Shown here in pieces: positions 42,688 through 49,774 of a DNA stretch of 49,774 bases. Under the pieces are notes generated by a model. That model did not search any database. It was not told where the DNA came from and was given only the letters and a program-made list of their open reading frames with translations. This stretch comes from Dehalococcoidia bacterium. GTDB taxonomy: Bacteria > Chloroflexota > Dehalococcoidia > SHYD01. The position numbers and the translations under genes were made by a program. The stretch spans positions 1-49,774 of the forward strand of contig SHYD01000009.1 in NCBI GenBank assembly GCA_009692945.1. Direction: 5' to 3'. Every line of letters starts with the position of its first letter. The first letter of the stretch is position 1.

Positions 42688-43806
42688 TCACACCCCGCAC
42701 CAGCGGCGGGCGATGGCCTCGTACAACTCGACGGCCTGCTCGATGCAGTCGATACGGCAGTACTCGTCGGTCTGGTGGGCCTGCTCCAGCTCGCCGGGGC
42801 CGAGGATCACGGTGGGCGGGCCGCCGTAGGCCGGGGTCAGCAACGAGGCGTCGGTGAAGTAAGGGGCGGCGCGCACGGCTGGGCGGGCGCCGAGAAACGG
42901 GGTGGCCAGGTCGAACACCTCCTGGAGCCACGGATGATCGGGATCGGTCCACACGCCCTCGACGTCGACCACCGGCGTCAGTGCGACCTCGCCGCCGAGA
43001 TAGCGGCTCAGCCGCTCCCGGACCTCCTCGTGCCGCTGGCCGGGGATGGTGCGGAGATCGATGCCGACCGTGGCGGCGTCGGGCACCGAGTTGATGTTGA
43101 GGCCGCCGGTGATGGTGCCGACATTGAGGGTCGGGGCTCCCAGCACCAGATGCGGGGTGGCGTCGAAAGTGAAGCGCTCCAGCAGGGTCACCGCCCGCGC
43201 CGCCTTGTAGACGGCGTTGACGCCCCGCTCGGGCATCGATCCGTGGGCGGTCACGCCGGTAGTGCGGCCGTGGAGCCACAGCGCCCCCTTGTGACCGACG
43301 CACGGGTGGTTCCCGGTCGGCTCCGCCACGACGATGGCGCCCGCCTCGCCCAGCGCTCCCGCCGTCCGGGTGAGGTGGCGCGAGCCATCACAGCCGGTCT
43401 CTTCGCCCGCGACGATGACCAGCGCGAGACCGGGCGTCCCATGCAGCCGCGCCCCCAGATTGCAGGCCGCGGTAACGAAAGCAGCGACGCCGCTCTTCAT
43501 GTCGCTCGACCCTCGCCCGTACAGCCGGCCGCCGGCGGTCTCGCCGGCGAAGGGATCGCGTTGCCAGCGCGTCGCCCCCAGGGGCACGGTGTCGATGTGC
43601 CCGGCGAAGCACAGCGGCGGCCGGTCGGTCGAGCCACCGAGCCGGGCGACCAGGCTGGTCCGGCCGGCCGCGTACTCGTAGCTGCGGACGGTAAAACCGG
43701 CGTCCTCCAGCAGGCGGCCCAGGTGCTGCGCACAAGCCCGTTCCTCACCGGGCGGGTTAATAGTGTTGAAGCGAAGCAGCGCGCGGGTGAGTTCGAGAGC
43801 GTTCAT
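42688..43806 (-). CDS. M20-family metallopeptidase (ArgE/DapE-like deacylase)
   Basis: 372 aa. Metal ligands are apparent: CFAGHIDTVP (His70, catalytic Asp72), YGRGSSDMKSG (Asp102), and AGEETGCDGS with the Glu base and metal Glu. The dimerisation domain lies between about residues 175 and 285. It should cut an amide, peptide or N-acyl bond with two zinc ions. The ATG overlaps the stop codon of the upstream ThDP enzyme by 4 nt (ATGA), so translation is coupled and the two probably act in one pathway. Confidence 0.9.
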   Translation of the reverse strand: MNALELTRALLRFNTINPPGEERACAQHLGRLLEDAGFTVRSYEYAAGRTSLVARLGGSTDRPPLCFAGHIDTVPLGATRWQRDPFAGETAGGRLYGRGSSDMKSGVAAFVTAACNLGARLHGTPGLALVIVAGEETGCDGSRHLTRTAGALGEAGAIVVAEPTGNHPCVGHKGALWLHGRTTGVTAHGSMPERGVNAVYKAARAVTLLERFTFDATPHLVLGAPTLNVGTITGGLNINSVPDAATVGIDLRTIPGQRHEEVRERLSRYLGGEVALTPVVDVEGVWTDPDHPWLQEVFDLATPFLGARPAVRAAPYFTDASLLTPAYGGPPTVILGPGELEQAHQTDEYCRIDCIEQAVELYEAIARRWCGV

Positions 43807-45587
43807 AGTTGTTGCGCGGCCATCTCCTCCACCAGCGTCGGCAGCATGACCGCCACCAGCGCGGGCACCCCGGTGCGCGCCACGGCGAGCCCTCGCTGCA
43901 GGGCGGGGGCGAGCGCTTCGGGGTCACTGACGGTCTCGCCGTGGCCGTTGGCGGCCTCGGCCAGCTTGGCAAAGTCGGGCGGCGGGTCGAAGAGCCCGCC
44001 CTCGTAGTTCCCCGCCGCTACCGCGTAACCCTCGGGGAAGCCGCGCCTCAGACCGACCGTACCGGTGCTGTAGGACCGGTTGACGAACACGACGGTCAGG
44101 AAACCGGCGCGGTAATGGCTGGCGGCCCACAGCGCGGCGAGGGGCGTTCCAAACATGAAGTAGCCGTCGCCGGTCGCCAGCACCACGTCCCGATCGGGGG
44201 CCGCCAGCTTCGCCCCAACCGCCGCGCCCGGACCCCAGCCGCCGGTGCTGCCGCCGCTGCGGAAGTAGGTGCCGGTGCGATCGGTGCGGTAGTGGGCGTG
44301 TACGTATTCGGCGTTGCTCAGGGCGTCGTTCAGTAGGATGGTATCCGGCTGCAGGATCCTGCCGATCTGGTACCCCACCCAGCGGGGGTGCATGGGGCGC
44401 CGTTGCCCGGCCTCCAGCGCCAGTTGCTCCTGGCGTGCGAGTTCCTCCAGCTTCTTCTGCTCGAGGCGGGCCCTGCGGTCAGCAATGCGGCCCATGTCGG
44501 CGGTGGACAGCATGCCCTCGGCCGCCTCGCGTATCGCCTGGGCCGCGGCGGCGCTGGCCACCGGCAGCCAGAGGTCGGCGCGAAACTCCATCGTCTTGTA
44601 GCGGGATTGCACCGGATCGTTGTCGACCCACACGATCTTGGCGTCCGCGGCGGGGCATTCGCGCGGCGGCGAGAAGGGGACGGGCGCTTCGAGGATCAGC
44701 AGCACGTCGGCATCCTGCGGCGAGGGGCCGGTGCCATACAGCGGGTGGTCCGTCGGGAAATTCATGCGGTCCGTGCGGTTGGTGTCCATCACCGGGAGCG
44801 CCAGCAGCTCGGCGAGCCGGACCAATTCGGCCACGGCCTCGGGGTTGCGTCCGGAGCGGGCCGTGAAGATGCAGGGGTTGCGGGCATCGATCAACCAGCG
44901 CGCGGCCTGACGGGCGTCCGACGGGTCCGGCCACGCGGGGCGCGCCAGCCCGAGCTGGTCCCGCGTGGGGAACCGGGCCACCGCGCCCGACACCGGGAGC
45001 AGTGCGGTCTCCTGGGGAAAGGTGAGGTAGGCCGGGCCGCGCGGCTCGCTCATCGCCACCTGGAGCAGGCGGCTGACCATGAGACCGGGGTTGTCCTGGT
45101 GCTCCATGCGGTGGTCCAGCTTGGTGTACTGGCGCACGATCTCCCCCTGATCGCGCGGCTCCTGCACCCACTGCACGCCGCTCTCCCGGCTGCCCGGCAT
45201 GGAGCCGGGGTAGGCGCGCGGGCCTGCGCCGGCGGTGATGAGCACCGGGGCGCCGCCGCGCCAGGCGGTGTGGATCCCGGCGCCGTAGTTGAGGGTGCCG
45301 ACGTCGACGTGGGCGGCGGTGGCGGTGGGCCGGCCCGACACCATCGCCGAGCCCATGGCGGCGTTGAGGGCCACCCCCTCATGCACCATGGTGATGAGAC
45401 GCGGGGCGGGCCAGCCGCGCGCCCCGGCTTTGGCGATGGCCTCCTGGTAGAAGGAGAGCTCGGACCCGGACACGAAGAACACGTGGTCAACGCCACCGAG
45501 TTTCATGGCGGTCACGGCCGCGTCGGCCCAGAGATCGGCCGGGTGTTCGCCCCAGGCGGGGTCGGCGAGGTAGGGATGGTGCTGCAT
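43803..45587 (-). CDS. Thiamine-diphosphate enzyme (acetolactate synthase-like)
   Basis: 594 aa. The three-domain layout of the acetolactate synthase/benzoylformate decarboxylase family is visible: an N-terminal Pyr domain with the activating Glu70 in TMVHEGVALNAAMGSAM, a middle domain, and a C-terminal PP domain with ATGDGYFMFG and FVNRSYSTG (Mg-ThDP motif, GDG to N). ATG 45587 with AAGGAGG 6 nt upstream is chosen over a longer frame. It sits 11 nt after a Rid-family gene and overlaps the M20 gene, forming a three-gene operon. The substrate is probably a 2-oxo acid, but is unknown. Confidence 0.9.
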   Translation of the reverse strand: MQHHPYLADPAWGEHPADLWADAAVTAMKLGGVDHVFFVSGSELSFYQEAIAKAGARGWPAPRLITMVHEGVALNAAMGSAMVSGRPTATAAHVDVGTLNYGAGIHTAWRGGAPVLITAGAGPRAYPGSMPGSRESGVQWVQEPRDQGEIVRQYTKLDHRMEHQDNPGLMVSRLLQVAMSEPRGPAYLTFPQETALLPVSGAVARFPTRDQLGLARPAWPDPSDARQAARWLIDARNPCIFTARSGRNPEAVAELVRLAELLALPVMDTNRTDRMNFPTDHPLYGTGPSPQDADVLLILEAPVPFSPPRECPAADAKIVWVDNDPVQSRYKTMEFRADLWLPVASAAAAQAIREAAEGMLSTADMGRIADRRARLEQKKLEELARQEQLALEAGQRRPMHPRWVGYQIGRILQPDTILLNDALSNAEYVHAHYRTDRTGTYFRSGGSTGGWGPGAAVGAKLAAPDRDVVLATGDGYFMFGTPLAALWAASHYRAGFLTVVFVNRSYSTGTVGLRRGFPEGYAVAAGNYEGGLFDPPPDFAKLAEAANGHGETVSDPEALAPALQRGLAVARTGVPALVAVMLPTLVEEMAAQQL

Positions 45588-45598
45588 GGACGGCCTCC

Positions 45599-46279
45599 TT
45601 AGAACTGTGCAGTGACCTCGATTTCGACCAATTTCCCCGGCGTGGAGTAGCCGTCGGCAAAGGAGAAGCCGATGCGGGCGGTGTCGAACGGGAGCCGCGG
45701 GCGGAGCAGCGACTCCAGTCTCTTGAGCGACTGGCTCCGATGCAGGCACACCCCCACTTCGATCACCTGATCCCACGACAGACCGGCGTGTTTCAACGAG
45801 CCCTCGATCAGGCCGAGGATCTCGCTCACCTGCTCACCGAGGCTGGGGAGGACGGCGGTCACGCCGGAGAGGACCATGAAACTGTCGTGCACCAGGTAAC
45901 GCAGCGGCACGACCGGCGGGTCGTACTCGACGATCCGCTTCTCCAGACCAGGCTGTGAGGGACGGAGCGCAATCAGGTCGAGGGCGATACCCGCATCGGA
46001 ATCGAAGTGCGCGGGCGAGATGTAACTGGAGCTGGCGGACCGGGCGAGGCCCGACAGCCGCTTCACCCGCTCGCTGCTGCCCCCGTCCCGGTCCTCACGG
46101 GTGCGGCCCCACAGGCGGGTGCGGACGGTGTTGTCGAGCGAGAGACCCAGGCCGTTCAGTTCGCCGGCCATGCGTTCCAGCAGCGCGGCGGTCGCCTCGC
46201 CGGGCGCGCGCGCTGAGTCCCCCTCGCCGGAGAGGGCGACGAACTGGCGGCCGAAGGCGTAAAAGACCCTGCTTCGCAT
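45599..46279 (-). CDS. Rid-family protein with two RidA-like halves
   Basis: 226 aa, about twice the length of a normal RidA. Both halves contain a RidA-like helix pattern (ELNGLGLSLDNTVRTRLWGR and GSLKHAGLSWDQVIEVGVCL). The second half ends GYSTPGKLVEIEVTAQF, typical of YjgF folds. RidA proteins remove reactive enamines or imines formed by PLP and related enzymes, so it could protect or assist the ThDP and M20 enzymes in the same operon (inference). ATG 46279 follows AGGAGG. Confidence 0.75.
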   Translation of the reverse strand: MRSRVFYAFGRQFVALSGEGDSARAPGEATAALLERMAGELNGLGLSLDNTVRTRLWGRTREDRDGGSSERVKRLSGLARSASSSYISPAHFDSDAGIALDLIALRPSQPGLEKRIVEYDPPVVPLRYLVHDSFMVLSGVTAVLPSLGEQVSEILGLIEGSLKHAGLSWDQVIEVGVCLHRSQSLKRLESLLRPRLPFDTARIGFSFADGYSTPGKLVEIEVTAQF

Positions 46280-46319
46280 GGGAGACCTCCTGGCGGAACG
46301 GAGCGGAGACGGTAGAGGG

Positions 46320-46350
46320 AGCATAGCAGAGGTTGAGGAGCAACTCTCAA
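46320..46350 (-). promoter_or_regulatory. Possible promoter of the Rid-ThDP-M20 operon
   Basis: On the minus strand a -35 TTGAGA (46350-46345) and a -10 TATGCT (46325-46320) are 19 nt apart, directly next to repeat R12. The spacing is slightly long. Confidence 0.35.
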
Positions 46351-46359
46351 CCGTTCTGT

Positions 46360-46446
46360 TCCCCACCCCCAGAATAAAGAAATGATGTTGCGTTTGGGGG
46401 ACACCCCCAATGCCCTGGCAAAGGGCTGTCGCCCTCTGCACGCCTG
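46360..46446 (-). repeat. Two-hairpin dispersed repeat, copy R12
   Basis: On the minus strand: stem 1 AGGGC/GCCCT, stem 2 TTGGGGG/CCCCCAA, then a CATCATTTCTTTATTC tract and TGGGGGTGGGG. It lies in the divergent gap between the Rid operon and the second acyl-CoA dehydrogenase pair, and points to the Rid gene. Confidence 0.78.
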
Positions 46447-46498
46447 ATCCCAACGGCTCTGAGCCGTCGAGGCTGAGCAGTTCAAAAACCACCCCTCT

Positions 46499-46535
46499 GA
46501 ATCTGCGGGAATCTGTGTAATCTGTGACCTCTCTG
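46499..46535. repeat. AATCTGCG-type repeat
   Basis: Units GAATCTGCGG, GAATCTGTGTAATCTGTGA and CTCTGTGGAC, related to the repeats at 28848 and 49058. It is upstream of the acyl-CoA dehydrogenase promoter candidate. Confidence 0.75.
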
Positions 46536-46546
46536 TGGACCTCTCG

Positions 46547-46576
46547 TTGACGCCACCGAAGGGTTCAGGATACGAT
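46547..46576 (+). promoter_or_regulatory. Predicted promoter of the second acyl-CoA dehydrogenase pair
   Basis: A -35 TTGACG (46547-46552) and a -10 TACGAT (46571-46576) are separated by 18 nt, with a leader of about 40 nt. Confidence 0.5.
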
Positions 46577-46619
46577 TTCGGCGATTCGTCCCCGGGCGCG
46601 GGCCCCCCTGGAGGTAACC

Positions 46620-47855
46620 ATGGATTTCGAGATCGAGTATTCCACCGAGCAGGAGCGTTTCCGCGCCGAGGTCCGCTCGTTTCTGGAAGCGAACGTCCCC
46701 GCGGCGATGGTCACCACCGCCGCGGTGGAATCGTACACCGCCGAACAGTACCGGATGCAGCGCGATCTGGGACGGAAGATGGGCGTCAGGGGTTGGCTCT
46801 ATCCGCAATTCCCCCAGGAATACGGCGGCGGCGGGCTCGACCTGGACCATGTGATCATCCTGGACGAGGAACTGGAACGGCTGGGCCTGCACCTGCCGCC
46901 CTACTACGATTCCGGCGGCAAGATGGGCGGCCCCACCATCCTGGTGTGGGGCACCGAGGAGCAGAAGCAGCACTTCCTGCCCCCCATCTTCAAGGGCGAG
47001 GTCCGCACCTGGCAGCTCCTCACCGAGCCTGGCGCGGGGTCCGACCTGGCGGGCGTCACCACCCGCGCCATCCGGGACGGCGACGACTACGTGGTGAACG
47101 GCCAAAAGGTCTTTGTGGGCAGCAACAACGGCGCCGAATGGATGTGGACCATCGCCGTGACGGACCCCGAGGGGCCCCGCCACAAGAACCTGAGCTGGTT
47201 CATGATCGACTCGTCGCTGCCGGGCATCACCATGCAGCCGCTTGAACTGCTCACTGCCTCGGGCGGCGAGGCCGGTTCGGCCAGCGGCGAGAAGCAGAGC
47301 GTCTTCTTCGACGACGTCCGGGTGCCGGCCAACTGCCTGGTGGGCGGCGAGAACAACGGTTGGACCGTGGCCTCCACCCACCTGGAGGTGGAGCACGGCG
47401 GCACCGGCAACATCGGCCGCAGCCGGATGCGGGAAGCGCTCTTCGAGCACTGCCGCACCCATCAACTGGATGGGCGGCCCATGACCGAGGATCCGGACAT
47501 CCGGGAACTGCTGATGGACTTGTATGTCGACACCGAGATCACCCGCCTGTACGGCCTTCGCAACTACTACCTCGCCTATGCCAAGAAGGCCCGCACCTAC
47601 GAGGGTCCTCAGTATTCGGCGCACCGCAAGACCTCCAACCTCAAGCTCACCCGTACCGTCCAGCAGATCCTCGGTTACTATGCGCTGACCACCGACCCCG
47701 AATACCTGGTGGGCGAGGGGCACATCGAGTTCATGCAGCGGGCGGGCATCGTGGGCACCCACCCCGGCGGCACCATCGAAGTGCAGAAGCTGATCATGGC
47801 GCGCCGCATCGGCATCGGGAGCACGCCGCGTGAGAAGGCGGGGGACTTGGGCTGA
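46620..47855 (+). CDS. Acyl-CoA dehydrogenase, large-type subunit of a tandem pair
   Basis: 411 aa, paralogous along its whole length to the protein at 34656. LLTEPGAGSDLAGVTTRA is the beta-domain signature. At the C-terminal base position the Glu is absent (HPGGTIEVQK), while a Glu in STHLEVEHGG fits the alternative location. GGAGGTAACC directly precedes the ATG. A partner subunit begins 61 nt after the stop. Its natural substrate may differ from that of the first pair. Confidence 0.9.
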   Translation: MDFEIEYSTEQERFRAEVRSFLEANVPAAMVTTAAVESYTAEQYRMQRDLGRKMGVRGWLYPQFPQEYGGGGLDLDHVIILDEELERLGLHLPPYYDSGGKMGGPTILVWGTEEQKQHFLPPIFKGEVRTWQLLTEPGAGSDLAGVTTRAIRDGDDYVVNGQKVFVGSNNGAEWMWTIAVTDPEGPRHKNLSWFMIDSSLPGITMQPLELLTASGGEAGSASGEKQSVFFDDVRVPANCLVGGENNGWTVASTHLEVEHGGTGNIGRSRMREALFEHCRTHQLDGRPMTEDPDIRELLMDLYVDTEITRLYGLRNYYLAYAKKARTYEGPQYSAHRKTSNLKLTRTVQQILGYYALTTDPEYLVGEGHIEFMQRAGIVGTHPGGTIEVQKLIMARRIGIGSTPREKAGDLG

Positions 47856-47916
47856 CCCCTCAGCCCCGCCGCACCCAGCCTGAGCGCCCGAACAGAGAAA
47901 GGACCCCGGACAACGC

Positions 47917-49044
47917 ATGGACCTGTCCCTCAACGAACATCAGACGATGCTGAAGAACGCCGCGGCGAACTTCATGGAGCGGGAATGCCCCAAGAACGTG
48001 CTGCTGCAACTGGACAAGCACGAGACGGGAGCGCCGCCCGAACTGTGGCACAAGATAGCTGAACTTGGCTGGCTGGGGATGCTGATCCCGGCGCAGTACG
48101 GCGGCAGCGGCAGTTCCTTCTCGGATGCTGCGGTGCTGTATCAGGAATTGGGCAAGGGCCCGCTGCCCGGCCCCCATCTCTCCTCGGCGGTGCTGGGCGC
48201 CCTGACGGTGCTGGAGGCCGGCTCGGAGGAGCAGCGGCGGGCGATCCTGCCCAGGGTGGCCGATGGCGTCCAGGTGCTGACGCTCGCGGTGCTGGAGCCG
48301 GAGCGGCGCTGGGGGCCGGATGCAGTGCAGTTAACCGCTGCCCGCAGCGGCGGGACGTTCACCTTGAACGGGTTGAAGGTGTTCGTGCACGACGCTCTCG
48401 CCGCCACCCATTTCATCTGCGCGGTGCGCACCACGCCCGGATCATCCGGGGCCGAGGGCATCAGCCTGGCCCTGGTGGACCGCAGCCTGCCCGGGGTCTC
48501 AGTACGACCCCTCAAGGGGTTCATGGGCTGGGTGGGCGAGGTCCGCTTCGATGGGGTCCAGGTGCCGGAATCGTCGGTCTTGGGCGCTCTGGGCGGCGGA
48601 TGGGCGGCCCTCGACCGGGCCATCGAACGGGCGCTGCCGATCCTGGCGGCCTATCAGGTTGGGGGCTGCGAGGCGGTGTTCCAGATGTCGGTGGAGTACA
48701 GCCGCACCCGCATCCAGTTCAGCCAGCCCATCGGCCGGTTCCAGCGGGTGCAGGACCACATCATCGAGATCACCAACGCGATGGATGCGGCGCGCTGGGT
48801 GACCAATGAGGCGCTGTGGAAGCTGGACGCCGGGAGGGACGCCGCCAGCAGCGTCCACATGGCGAAGGTGGTGGCCAGCGACGGCTACTACACCGCCTGC
48901 AACCACGCCCACGAGGTGCACGCCGGCATCGGCGTCTCGTGGGAGTATGGCCTCAACCTGCACACCCGCATGTCCCGCACCCTCTACTCACACCTGGGGG
49001 ACCCCCGCTACCACAAGCGGCGCATGGCCGAAGCCCTGCTGTGA
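47917..49044 (+). CDS. Acyl-CoA dehydrogenase, second subunit of a tandem pair
   Basis: 375 aa, paralogue of 35922-37058 (shared start MDLSLnE; shared FSQPIGRFQRVQDHIIEITN and the LGDPRYHKRRMAEA end). It keeps Glu at the alternative catalytic position (AIERALPILAAYQVGG). AAAGGA lies about 16 nt before the ATG, which is distant. It probably forms a heteromer with the upstream subunit. The next feature downstream is an inverted AATCTGCG repeat. Confidence 0.9.
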   Translation: MDLSLNEHQTMLKNAAANFMERECPKNVLLQLDKHETGAPPELWHKIAELGWLGMLIPAQYGGSGSSFSDAAVLYQELGKGPLPGPHLSSAVLGALTVLEAGSEEQRRAILPRVADGVQVLTLAVLEPERRWGPDAVQLTAARSGGTFTLNGLKVFVHDALAATHFICAVRTTPGSSGAEGISLALVDRSLPGVSVRPLKGFMGWVGEVRFDGVQVPESSVLGALGGGWAALDRAIERALPILAAYQVGGCEAVFQMSVEYSRTRIQFSQPIGRFQRVQDHIIEITNAMDAARWVTNEALWKLDAGRDAASSVHMAKVVASDGYYTACNHAHEVHAGIGVSWEYGLNLHTRMSRTLYSHLGDPRYHKRRMAEALL

Positions 49045-49057
49045 GGGAGAGGCAGAG

Positions 49058-49136
49058 AATCCACAGATTACACGGATTTTCACAGATTCAGACTCATTTC
49101 TAAATCTGCGTTTATCTGCGCAATCTGCGGATTTAC
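49058..49136. repeat. Inverted AATCTGCG-type repeat without a gene
   Basis: A left arm (GAATCCACAGATTACACGGA, then CACAGATT) and an inverted right arm (AAATCTGCG, TTTATCTGCGC, AATCTGCGGATT) enclose only about 15 nt. It resembles the arms of the GxxExxY cassette with no gene between, like an empty or miniature form. It ends just before the minus-strand membrane protein gene's 3' end. Confidence 0.75.
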
Positions 49137-49140
49137 CCCC

Positions 49141-49560
49141 CTACAGGCCCCTGAGCTTGCTGCGCAGCCAGAACAGGAACCGGTTCAGGTAGCCGGAGCC
49201 GTAGGCCGTCATGTCGATGACCTGCCCACGCCAGCGCACCCGCCGCCGGCCGGACCCGAATAGCTGGTTGAATGAGACCGCGAACGCAGCCACAAACAGG
49301 ATGAGCCCGGCCACGGCGACCAGCCGAGCGAAGCCCGGGAACACATAGCGCAGAAAGAAGGCGCCGGCAATGAACACGACCGCTGCCAGCATCATCTGGT
49401 CGCCGGGCACCGCCTGCGGCAGCGAGCGAATCGCGGCGCCTAGGGCGGCGATACGTGCCATGGCGATCCGCCGCAGCCGCTGCCATCCGGTCTCCTTGGG
49501 CCCGAACTCTCCGAGCTTGGACAGGATGTCGTCGATGTCGCGATCGAACTGGGAACCCAT
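49141..49560 (-). CDS. Small membrane protein with two transmembrane segments
   Basis: 139 aa from ATG 49560. An N-terminal cytoplasmic-looking part (MGSQFDRDIDDILSKLGEFG) is followed by two hydrophobic segments (about residues 56-72 and 80-98) and a basic C-terminus ending SKLRGL. N-terminal segments of the type DRDIDDIL-KL occur in small actinobacterial and chloroflexotal membrane proteins of unknown function. No enzymatic motif is seen. Confidence 0.7.
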   Translation of the reverse strand: MGSQFDRDIDDILSKLGEFGPKETGWQRLRRIAMARIAALGAAIRSLPQAVPGDQMMLAAVVFIAGAFFLRYVFPGFARLVAVAGLILFVAAFAVSFNQLFGSGRRRVRWRGQVIDMTAYGSGYLNRFLFWLRSKLRGL

Positions 49561-49689
49561 GGCGCCCAAACCCCCTCACGCCTCCACCTGGTATCTCGTG
49601 GTCCAGTGCCATCCGCAGGGCCATTACTCCGGTTCCGTCACACTATCGCGCGTCTAACCCTCTGTCAACGGCGTCGTTCCTTGGTATGA

Positions 49690-49752
49690 GTTCAGACTCC
49701 TTGTGCCCTCCCGCTCCTGAGCCTGATAGTACCCTCAATTGTGAACTCTACG
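49690..49752 (-). repeat. Tail fragment of the dispersed repeat, R13
   Basis: GCCCTCCCGCTCCTGAGCC and CCCTCAATTGTGAACTCTAC match the outer tail seen beside R3 and R8. The rest of the element is absent. Nothing else is seen from 49570 to the window end. Confidence 0.45.
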
Positions 49753-49774
49753 TTCCTTCGCCATCCGAACGGTG

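Noticed and set aside
10783-46446. Dispersed repeat as ordinary intrinsic terminators
   Set aside because: Stem 2 plus T tract looks terminator-like, but R1, R7, R11 and R12 lie in divergent gaps with no upstream gene to terminate, so this alone does not explain them.
49133-49624. 163-codon minus-strand frame overlapping the membrane protein
   Set aside because: It is Arg/Gly-rich with no hydrophobic segments, while the frame at 49141-49560 has two clear transmembrane segments and a plausible start.

Overview
This is a high-GC bacterial chromosome segment with no rRNA, tRNA or CRISPR array that I could find. The gene content suggests a Chloroflexota (SAR202/Dehalococcoidia-like) organism or another F420-using soil or marine heterotroph. 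It carries a coenzyme F420 ligase (CofE), an F420-type NADP reductase and a flavin/F420 LLM oxidoreductase. It also carries many paralogous acyl-CoA dehydrogenases, class III CoA-transferases, Rieske oxygenases and metallo-beta-lactamase-fold hydrolases, and four Tat/lipoprotein solute-binding proteins. The lineage is inferred from gene content only; a marker-gene tree would be needed to fix it.

Layout. 1-1028: edge region with an inverted-repeat mini-element and a GIY-YIG-like protein. 1069-5201: acyl-CoA dehydrogenase, a GxxExxY cassette bounded by inverted repeats, and two tandem CoA-transferases. 5218-10471 (minus): the translation operon nusA-ylxR-infB-rbfA-truB, with a promoter and an attenuator-like hairpin in its leader; rimP is absent. 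11042-14631: Rieske oxygenase, solute-binding protein and MBL hydrolase. 14852-19224 (minus): a truncated DNA-methyltransferase remnant, an SDR, a frameshifted propeller lipoprotein, cofE and an F420 NADP reductase. 19447-21167: small hypothetical genes and a toxin-antitoxin pair with a decayed second copy. 21268-24572: LLM oxidoreductase, MBL hydrolase and HDOD protein. 25062-28113: amidohydrolase plus a cobalt-type nitrile hydratase (beta, alpha, activator). 28240-33730: membrane protein, methyltransferase, MBL hydrolase, MFS transporter and a solute-binding protein. 34656-37058 and 46620-49044: two paralogous tandem acyl-CoA dehydrogenase pairs. Between them lie two more solute-binding proteins, a second Rieske oxygenase, a PIN/Phd toxin-antitoxin pair and a Rid/ThDP-enzyme/M20-peptidase operon.

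How the genes work together. The theme is uptake and oxidative breakdown of diverse organic compounds: Rieske oxygenation, nitrile hydration, CoA activation by CoA transfer, acyl-CoA dehydrogenation, and F420/flavin redox chemistry. Substrates cannot be named from the sequence.

The most striking non-coding signal is a dispersed element of about 90 bp with at least 11 recognisable copies plus tails. It has two hairpins whose stems vary in compensating pairs, a pyrimidine tract and a G-rich end. In eight copies the G-rich end faces the start of the next gene, including all four solute-binding-protein genes. Where I can see a promoter, the element lies just upstream of it. Other repeat families are the AATCTGCG-type repeats (which also bound the GxxExxY cassette) and GTAGGGGCG palindromes.
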